NCBI GenBank assembly: GCA_023954375.1 | Contig: JAMLIC010000021.1 | Location: 90,736-154,735 of the forward strand | Source of the DNA: Planctomycetota bacterium | Lineage (GTDB): Bacteria > Planctomycetota > J058 | Direction: 5' to 3' | DNA length: 64,000 nt | Part shown: positions 54,179-64,000 of the stretch, piece after piece | Numbering within the stretch: position 1 is the first letter of the stretch | How the letters are laid out: every line of letters begins with the position of its first letter | Notes under the pieces: model-generated | What the model was told of the DNA's origin: nothing | The model's database searches: none | What the model saw: only the letters and a program-made list of their open reading frames with translations | Made by a program: the position numbers and the translations under genes

Positions 54179-54313
54179 TCAGAGAGCTTGAGAACTCTTC
54201 TCTCCGCTGCTCGTGCCCGACCCGCCAAGGCGAGCGATGGGGAGGCGCGGAACGGGCCGAATGCCATGGCCCGGGCACTTACGCCGATCGCGCCCCCCTC
54301 GCGAGCGCATCAC
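54179..54313 (+). repeat. Interspersed hairpin repeat, copy 4
   Basis: This 135-bp tandem unit after copy 3 has the fullest stem: 54234-54249 (GCGA-T-GGGG-A-GGCGCG) pairs with 54289-54302. Inner stem CGGGCC/GGCCCG. The 5' part has an additional small hairpin GAGAA/TTCTC. The next repeat-like TCAGAGA begins at 54314 and supplies the stop codon of the dihydrolipoyl dehydrogenase gene on the minus strand. Confidence 0.8.
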
Positions 54314-55723
<1,410 letters not shown>

Positions 55724-56917
55724 TCAGACCTCCAGCAGGATGCGCGAGGGGGCCTCGACGCACTCCTTGATGCGCTTGAGGAAGCTCACCGACTCGCGGC
55801 CGTCGATGATCCGGTGGTCGTAGGTGAGGGCCACGTTCATCATGGGCCGGATCACGACCTGCCCGTCGCGCGCCACCGGTCGCTCCTGGATCGCGTGCAT
55901 GCCGAGGATCCCCACCTGCGGCGGGTTGACGATCGGCGTGCTCATGAGCGAGCCGTAGACGCCGCCGTTGCTGATCGTGAACGTGCCCCCCTGCAGCTCC
56001 TCGGGCGCGAGCTTGTTCGCCCGCGCGCGCTCGCCGAAGTCGGCGATCGTCTTCTCCACGTCGGCGAACGAGAGCGCCTCGGCGCTGCGGATCACCGGCA
56101 CGACCAGGCCACGGCCGCCGCCGACGGCGACGCCGATGTCGTAGTAGTTCTTGTAGACGATATCCGTGCCGCGGATCTCGGCGTTCACGGCGGGGAAGGC
56201 CTTGAGGGCCTCGATCGCCGCCTTGACGAAGAACGACATGAAGCCGAGCTTGATCCCGTGCTTCTGCTGGAACGAGTCCTTGTACTCGTTGCGCAGGGCG
56301 ATCACCGCCGACATGTCGACCTCGTTGAAGGTCGTGAGCAGCGCGGCGGTCTGCTGCGACTCGACCAGCCGCTCGGCGATCCGGCGCCGGAGCGGGGTCA
56401 TGGGCACGACCTCCTCCTCGCGGGCGCCCGCGACGCGCGGCGGCGCCGGCGCCTTGGCGGGGGCGGCCCTCGGCGCCGGCGGCGCCTTCGCCTCGGCGGC
56501 GCGCAGGGCGTCCTCCTTGAGGATCCGCCCGCCGGGGCCGGTCGGCTGCACGGCGCTGGAGGGGATCCCGCGCTCCTCGAGGACGCGCCGGGCGGCCGGC
56601 ATGACGTGGCCCCCCGCCGGGGCGGCGGCCGCGGCGGGCGCCGGGGCGGGCGCCGCGGCAGGCTTCGGCGCCGGCGCGGCCGACTCGTCGATGATCCCGA
56701 TCGCCTCGCCGATGTTCGCCGACTCGCCCGGCTTCTTCAGCAGGCGCGCCAGCTTGCCCGCGCGCGGGGCGGGGACCTCGACGCTCGCCTTGTCGGTCTC
56801 GAGGGCGACGACGGGCTCGTCGAGGTCGACCCAGTCGCCCTCCGACTTGAGCCACTCGCCGATCGTGACCTCGTAGACCGACTCGCCGACGCTCGGCACC
56901 TTGACTTCGACCGCCAT
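55724..56917 (-). CDS. sucB: 2-oxoglutarate dehydrogenase E2, dihydrolipoyl succinyltransferase
   Basis: This 397-residue core enzyme has a lipoyl domain at 1-75 with lipoylated K43 (ALETDKASVEVPAP). An Ala/Pro linker, the peripheral subunit-binding domain (MPAARRVLEERGIPSS) and a second linker follow. The acyltransferase domain has MTPLRRRIAERLVESQ and YDHRIIDGRESVSFLK, containing the catalytic His and Asp. A single lipoyl domain and ending LLEV suit SucB/OdhB. ATG 56917 with GGTCTCCC (reverse) context. Its neighbours are E1 upstream and E3 directly downstream. Confidence 0.95.
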   Translation of the reverse strand: MAVEVKVPSVGESVYEVTIGEWLKSEGDWVDLDEPVVALETDKASVEVPAPRAGKLARLLKKPGESANIGEAIGIIDESAAPAPKPAAAPAPAPAAAAAPAGGHVMPAARRVLEERGIPSSAVQPTGPGGRILKEDALRAAEAKAPPAPRAAPAKAPAPPRVAGAREEEVVPMTPLRRRIAERLVESQQTAALLTTFNEVDMSAVIALRNEYKDSFQQKHGIKLGFMSFFVKAAIEALKAFPAVNAEIRGTDIVYKNYYDIGVAVGGGRGLVVPVIRSAEALSFADVEKTIADFGERARANKLAPEELQGGTFTISNGGVYGSLMSTPIVNPPQVGILGMHAIQERPVARDGQVVIRPMMNVALTYDHRIIDGRESVSFLKRIKECVEAPSRILLEV

Positions 56918-57015
56918 GGGAGACCCTCGGGTGTTGCTCCGCGCGCGCCGGGCCGGGGCGCGGAGGCGGGTAGCCTACCGCACGGCCGGGCGGCGCGCAG
57001 GAGCGTGCGGGGCGC

Positions 57016-59838
<2,823 letters not shown>

Positions 59839-59931
59839 GTGTGACGCGCTCTCGATCCGGCCACGTGCTCTGCGGCCGAAGGGACGGAGTGTATCCCACC
59901 GGGCGGGGGGAGAGGGATCGCGGGGGACCGG

Positions 59932-61308
59932 TCAGGCCGAGGGCACGCGGAGGCGGAAGAGGCTCCCGCCGCCGTGCGGCGCGTACTCCGCCTCCCCGCC
60001 CAGCCCGCGCGCGACGGCGCGCACGAGCGCCAGCCCCAGGCCCGCCCCGCCGGGCCGGACCGCCGTCGCGTGGGGGCCGCGGGCGAAGCGCTCGAACAGG
60101 AGCGGGCGCAGGCCCTCCGGGACGCCCGGCCCCTGGTCGGTCACGGACAAGGTCACCCAGCCGGCGGCCGCCTCGACCGCGACCTCGACCTCGCTCCGCT
60201 CCGGCGCGTAGGCCACGGCGTTGTCGACCAGGTTCGCCGCGGCGCGCGCGAGCGCCGTGCGGTCGGCGACGACGCAGGCGGGCGGGCCGGCCCGCAGGCG
60301 CAGGTCGATCCCGCGCGCCTCGGCCGCCGGCGCGAAGAAGCCCGTGACCTCGCCCGCGACCTCGACGAGGTCGACCGGCGCCTGCGGCGCCGAGGGCGCG
60401 CCCCCCTCGTCGGCGCGCGCCAGCGCGAGGAGGCTCCGCACCATGCCCTCGAGCCGCCCGACGGCGGCCAGCGCCTCGTCGAGCGCCGCCGACGGCCCGG
60501 CGGCCTGGGCCTCCTCGAGGCGGGCGCGGACGACGGCGAGGGGCGTGCGCACCTCGTGGGCGACGTCGCCGGCGAAGGCGAGGTTGCGCTGCGCCGCGCG
60601 CTCGAGGCGCTCGAGCATGGCGTTGAGCGTCTCCGACAGGCGGTCCAGCTCGTCGCGGGCGCCGGTGGCCGGGAGGCGCCGCCCGCGCGGCCCTGCGCCG
60701 ATCGTGCGCGCGGCGCGCTCGATCGCGTCGACCGGCGCGAGCGCCCGGCGGGCCATGAAGGCGCCGAGGACCGCGGCGATCCCGATCACGAGCGGGACCG
60801 CCAGGGCCCCGGCGCGGAGGAGCTGGGTCATCGCCAGGTCCTCGGGCTCGAGGCGCACGGCGAGGTCGACGTGGACCGGCCCCGACGCGGGCGCGAGGCG
60901 GCTGCGGTGGAGCCGCAGCCGGTGCGGGTCGTGGGGCAGCCGGAGCGTCTTGCGCTCGCCGTCCGCGGGCAGGAGGTGCCAGCCGACCTGCGACCAGAAG
61001 GCGGGCGCCGAGGTGGCCACCGGCGTCCCGTCGGGGCGGGTGACCCGGTAGTAGACGTCGTAGCCGCCGGCGGCCTCCTCGGCGGCCTCCGCGACCAGCT
61101 GGGCCTCGAGCAGCGCCGGGTCGAGCGGCTCCGGCTCGAGCATGACCGCCACGTCGAGGAGCTCGTCGTGGAGGTTGCGGTCGGCCCCCGCGATCAGGAC
61201 GCGGTCGACGTAGGCCAGCCCGGCGCCGCCGAGCCCGAGCAGGCTGGCCAGCACCAGCCCCGCGTTGAACAGGCCCAGGCGCGCGCCGATCGTGCGCGGC
61301 CAGCTCAC
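59932..61308 (-). CDS. Sensor histidine kinase (EnvZ/QseC type)
   Basis: This 458-residue membrane kinase has TM1 near residues 13-34 (NAGLVLASLLGLGGAGLAYV) and a periplasmic domain of about 130 residues. TM2 (GALAVPLVIGIAAVLGAFMA), HAMP (RRALAPVDAIERAARTIG) and HisKA (AGDVAHEVRTPLAVVRARL) follow. The ATPase domain has NLVDNAVAYAPE, DQGPGVPEGLRP and GAGLGLALVRAVA. It phosphorylates the regulator whose stop overlaps its GTG (61308). The signal is unknown. Confidence 0.93.
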   Translation of the reverse strand: MSWPRTIGARLGLFNAGLVLASLLGLGGAGLAYVDRVLIAGADRNLHDELLDVAVMLEPEPLDPALLEAQLVAEAAEEAAGGYDVYYRVTRPDGTPVATSAPAFWSQVGWHLLPADGERKTLRLPHDPHRLRLHRSRLAPASGPVHVDLAVRLEPEDLAMTQLLRAGALAVPLVIGIAAVLGAFMARRALAPVDAIERAARTIGAGPRGRRLPATGARDELDRLSETLNAMLERLERAAQRNLAFAGDVAHEVRTPLAVVRARLEEAQAAGPSAALDEALAAVGRLEGMVRSLLALARADEGGAPSAPQAPVDLVEVAGEVTGFFAPAAEARGIDLRLRAGPPACVVADRTALARAAANLVDNAVAYAPERSEVEVAVEAAAGWVTLSVTDQGPGVPEGLRPLLFERFARGPHATAVRPGGAGLGLALVRAVARGLGGEAEYAPHGGGSLFRLRVPSA

Positions 61309-61985
61309 GGGGCGCGCTCGGCCAGGACGAAGCCCTGGCCGCGGACCGTGTGCAGGAGGCGCGGCCGCCCCCCCGCCTCGAGCTTGCGCCGCAGGTTCGA
61401 GATGTGCACGTCGAGGACGGCCGGGAAGGCGTCGAGCGAGGCGTCCCAGGCGGTGTCGAAGAGCATGGCCCGCGTGACCAGCCCGCCCTCGGCGCGCAGG
61501 AGCGCCTCGAGGATCGCCGTCTCCTTGGGCGTGAGGTCGAGGCGCTCGCCGCCGCGCCGCGCCACGCGCGTGCGCGGGTCGAAGACCAGGTCGCCGACCT
61601 CGAGGGCGTCGGCCGCCGGGTGGCGCCCCGAGCGGCGCGTGAGCGCGCGCAGCCGCGCCAGGAGCTCGACCGTGGCGAACGGCTTGACCAGGTAGTCGTC
61701 GGCGCCGAGGTCGAGCCCGCGCACGCGGTCGTCGACCCCGTCGCGCGCGGTGAGGAGGAGCACCGGCGCGGCGCACCCGGCGCGGCGGGCCTCGCTCAGG
61801 ACGGAGAAGCCGTCGCGCCCGGGGAGGTTCACGTCGAGGACGATCGCGTCGTAGCGGGCGTGGCGCGCCCAGCGCAGGCCGTCGTCGCCGTCGGCCGCCT
61901 CGTCGACGGCCCAGCCCGCCGCGCGCAGGCGGTCGCCGAGCGCGTCGCGCAGGGGGCGGTCGTCCTCGACGAGCAGGAGGCGCAT
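61305..61985 (-). CDS. OmpR-family response regulator
   Basis: This 226-residue protein has a receiver with D8-D9 and phosphoacceptor D51 (AIVLDVNLPGRDGF), conserved T and K (LLLTARDG; YLVKPF). The C-terminal winged helix has LDLTPKETAILEALLRAEG and VLDVHISNLRRKLEAGG. ATG 61985 is one base from the stop of the methyltransferase-like gene; the frame's 17-codon extension upstream is not supported. It should be the cytoplasmic output of the adjacent kinase. Confidence 0.95.
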   Translation of the reverse strand: MRLLLVEDDRPLRDALGDRLRAAGWAVDEAADGDDGLRWARHARYDAIVLDVNLPGRDGFSVLSEARRAGCAAPVLLLTARDGVDDRVRGLDLGADDYLVKPFATVELLARLRALTRRSGRHPAADALEVGDLVFDPRTRVARRGGERLDLTPKETAILEALLRAEGGLVTRAMLFDTAWDASLDAFPAVLDVHISNLRRKLEAGGRPRLLHTVRGQGFVLAERAP

Positions 61986-61986
61986 G

Positions 61987-62763
61987 TCAGGATCCTGTAC
62001 CTGCCCGCGTCTCCTCGGCAATCCCCGCCGCGTCACGCGCGCGGCGGCGCGCCTTGCGCGCCAGGTCGTGCTCCGTCTTGAGCGCGTTACCGACCGCGCC
62101 GAGGACGGCGCCCGCGCCGACGAGGACGGGCAGCGGCGCCCCGAGCGCCAGGGCGAGGTCGCCCGCCGCGCCGCGCACGAGCGCGCCCGTGGGGGTCAGG
62201 GCCAGCGCCGCGAGGCCGGAGAGCGCGGCAGGCACGCCGAGGACCAGGCGCCACTCGCGGCGCAGGACCTCGGCCCAGGGCTCGCGCTCCACGGGCGGCC
62301 CGAGCCGGGGCCGCAGGAGCGGCAGCCAGCGCGGGACCGCGCGCAGGTAGGCCGCGCCCTGCGGCCCGTGCGCCCCGAGCAGCGCGCGCTCCTCGTGGCG
62401 GACGACGCGCGCGTAGACGAGCCACACGAGCGCCGTCGGCGCGAGCGTCCACGCGCCGAGGCCGGCCATCAGCCCCAGGCCCGCGACGACCAGGAGCGCC
62501 GCGAGGTAGAGCGGGTTCCGGACCCGCGCGTAGGGCCCGCGCGCCACGAGGATCGTGACCTTCGCCCGCGAGACGCGCGCGCGCTTGCCCAGCCAGCGGA
62601 TCGAGCCCAGCCGCAGCCCGGCGCCGCCGAGCGCGAGCGCGGCGCCGAGGGCGAGCGCGGCGGCGTCCGGCGGGGGGCCCGCCAGGGCCGCCCAGGCGAG
62701 GGGCGCCGCGGCGAGCACGAGCAGGGGCGCGCGGAAGCGGAACGCGAGCGCGTCGAGCGCCAT
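61987..62763 (-). CDS. Isoprenylcysteine carboxyl methyltransferase-like membrane protein
   Basis: This 258-residue polytopic protein has the ICMT/PEMT signature: VARGPYARVRNPLYLAALLV, then VRHEERALLGAHGPQGAAYL and VPRWLP. Hydrophobic segments flank it (VLAAAPLAWAALAG; LGAWTLAPTALVWLVY; and two near the C-terminus). Such bacterial proteins methylate small hydrophobic compounds or are of unknown function. ATG 62763 has GGAGGG seven bases upstream, better than GTG 62775. It is the first gene of a three-gene unit with the two-component pair. Confidence 0.8.
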   Translation of the reverse strand: MALDALAFRFRAPLLVLAAAPLAWAALAGPPPDAAALALGAALALGGAGLRLGSIRWLGKRARVSRAKVTILVARGPYARVRNPLYLAALLVVAGLGLMAGLGAWTLAPTALVWLVYARVVRHEERALLGAHGPQGAAYLRAVPRWLPLLRPRLGPPVEREPWAEVLRREWRLVLGVPAALSGLAALALTPTGALVRGAAGDLALALGAPLPVLVGAGAVLGAVGNALKTEHDLARKARRRARDAAGIAEETRAGTGS

Positions 62764-62919
62764 GGGACCCTCCACGCGGAGGGTCGCCGGGGGCGCCTTC
62801 AGGTTGCCTCAAGGCCGCGCGCCCGGCAGGACGTCCGCGCCCGCGGGCGCTCCGCTCGCCGGTCGATCCGGCCGCGGGCGAGGCTCGCCCCGGCGCGGCC
62901 GACAGGCGAAGATGCCCGG

Positions 62920-63927
62920 GTGGACCCTGCCGTGGACCCTGCCGCTCCGCCCCCCGCGCCGCGCCGCTGGCGACGGCGCCTCCGCGTCGCGCTCGCCGCC
63001 CTCCTGCTCGCGCCGGTCGCCCTCTACGTCGTCACGCAGGTGCGCCTGCGCCACGTCCCCTGGAGCGTGCCCGCCGCCCTGCACCCGCCGGCGGCGCCGC
63101 CGGTCGACCCCGCCCGCGGCGGGCTCTGGGTGCGCTGGCTCGGCATCACCGGCTACGAGGTCACGGACGGGCGCACGACGGTGCTGCTCGACCCGACGCT
63201 GACGCGGCCGAGCGGCCACGAGCTCCTCCTGCCGCTCGAGAGCGACGAGGCGCTCGTCGCGGCGCACGTCCCGCGCGCCGACGCCGTGCTCGTCAACCAC
63301 GCCCACCACGACCACGCCCTCGACGTGCCGGCGGTCGCGCGCCGGACGGGGGCGACGGTCTTCGGCACGCCCTCGACGCTCAACCTGTGCCGCTCGCGCG
63401 GCGTGCCGGAGGCGCAGCTCCGCGAGGCGCGCCCCGGCGACCGGCTGACGATCGGCACGTTCACGGTCGACGTGCGCTTCAGCCACCACACCGCGATCCT
63501 CGGCGTGGAGAACCCCATGGCCGGGGTCGTGGCGCCCGACGCCGGGCGCCTCTGGTTCTGGGGCTTCAAGCAGGACGGCTGCCTCGTCTACCGCCTGAGC
63601 GCCGGCGGCGCGACGCTCTGGTTCCACCCCACGACGACCTACGAGGAGGGCGGCCTGGGCGGCCTGCCGGCGCAGACGCTGATCCTCGGCGTCACGGGCG
63701 AGCCGCTCCTGCCCGACCGGGCGCGCGCGGTGCTCGGCGAGGCGCGCCCGCGGCGCGTCCTGCCGACCCACTACGACAACTTCCTCCAGCCGCTCGACCG
63801 GGGCCTGGCGCTCATGCCCGACCTCGACCTCGACGCGGCGCTCGCGTCGATCGAGGCGGCCAGCCCGGGGCTGCCGGTGTGGATGCTCGACTTCGGGGAG
63901 ACCGTCTGGCTGCCGCCCGACGAGTGA
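62920..63927 (+). CDS. MBL-fold hydrolase, UlaG/NAPE-PLD-like, membrane-anchored
   Basis: This 335-residue protein has a basic N-terminus and membrane helix (VALAALLLAPVALYVVTQV). The metallo-beta-lactamase fold carries VNHAHHDHALDVPAVA (H-x-H-x-D-H), a ligand His in RFSHHTAI and LPTHYDNFLQPL near the end. GLWVRWLGITGYEVTDG is a typical UlaG-like first strand. It probably hydrolyses a phosphoester or lactone outside or at the membrane. GTG 62920 is the most likely start; no strong ribosome-binding site was seen. It is divergent from the methyltransferase-like gene. Confidence 0.83.
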   Translation: MDPAVDPAAPPPAPRRWRRRLRVALAALLLAPVALYVVTQVRLRHVPWSVPAALHPPAAPPVDPARGGLWVRWLGITGYEVTDGRTTVLLDPTLTRPSGHELLLPLESDEALVAAHVPRADAVLVNHAHHDHALDVPAVARRTGATVFGTPSTLNLCRSRGVPEAQLREARPGDRLTIGTFTVDVRFSHHTAILGVENPMAGVVAPDAGRLWFWGFKQDGCLVYRLSAGGATLWFHPTTTYEEGGLGGLPAQTLILGVTGEPLLPDRARAVLGEARPRRVLPTHYDNFLQPLDRGLALMPDLDLDAALASIEAASPGLPVWMLDFGETVWLPPDE

Positions 63928-63958
63928 TCGACGGCTGCGGCCGCGGATGCCGGCCGAT

Positions 63959-64000
63959 GGGGCGGGGGGGGGGGGGGGGCGGGGGCGGGGGCCGGGGGCG
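63959..64000. other. Poly-G low-complexity end
   Basis: The last ~40 bases are almost all G with a few C, including an 18-base uninterrupted G run. This abruptly differs from the preceding sequence and looks like an assembly or base-calling artefact at a contig end. Confidence 0.75.

Noticed and set aside
54048..54313. Integron attC sites or a CRISPR-like tandem for the two adjacent repeat units
   Set aside because: There are no attC core sites, no cassette genes, and only two tandem units; the hairpin repeat explanation covers all four dispersed copies.

Overview
This is one gene-dense, very GC-rich bacterial chromosome segment. By eye it is above 70% G+C, with third codon positions almost all G or C. 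No single gene fixes the phylum. A receptor Ser/Thr kinase fused to a long TPR tail, HEAT-repeat membrane proteins, several prokaryotic RING-like zinc-finger proteins and a Uma2-family protein together suggest a deep-branching Planctomycetota-like lineage, with Myxococcota or a related delta-like group as the alternative. Because of the base composition, most long open frames opposite or beside the real genes are shadows. Starts were chosen from Shine-Dalgarno sequences, stop/start overlaps and where homology begins.

Layout. 1-7395 (minus strand): an addiction-module component running off the left edge, a SpoU/TrmH RNA methyltransferase, and two paralogous HEAT-repeat membrane proteins flanking a RING-like membrane protein. 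7432-13577: pirin, a LysR regulator, a YcaC-like hydrolase, a lipoprotein, an aldo/keto reductase, a Uma2 protein and a lysophospholipase-like hydrolase. 13696-18337: an oligopeptide-type ABC importer (binding protein and two permeases, no ATPase). 18497-28743: an exported SpoT-like HD protein, a DUF4345-like protein, a histidine kinase, a NodIJ-like ABC exporter, a second RING-like protein, a degenerate NtrC-type ATPase and a frameshifted TPR protein. 28875-38045: a seven-gene chemosensory operon of Wsp/alternative-function composition (cheW, cheR-TPR, cheW, mcp, cheA-REC, cheB, PAS-GAF kinase), mostly joined by 4-bp stop/start overlaps. 38050-40031: MBL-fold hydrolase and SDR. 40123-44822: a DUF222/HNH endonuclease gene split by a recombinase-in-trio (RIT) element. 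45320-54002: acyltransferase, Ser/Thr kinase-TPR, alpha/beta hydrolase, an E2-like protein without its catalytic His, a third RING-like protein and topoisomerase IB. 54314-59838: the 2-oxoglutarate dehydrogenase operon (E1-E2-E3). 59932-62763: an isoprenylcysteine-methyltransferase-like protein with an OmpR/EnvZ-type pair. 62920-63927: an MBL hydrolase. The window ends in a poly-G tract.

The two most notable observations are these. First, a four-copy interspersed repeat (near 9419, 18361, 54048 and 54179) folds into a conserved two-stem hairpin with compensatory base changes. Second, the RIT element carries an unusual array of TTATGCCG sites at its ends, sits exactly inside the HNH motif of its host gene, and leaves a perfectly reconstructable target. 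Other points are a Wsp-like operon without its diguanylate cyclase, a SpoT-type HD domain behind a signal peptide, and three unrelated loci sharing one RING-like finger.
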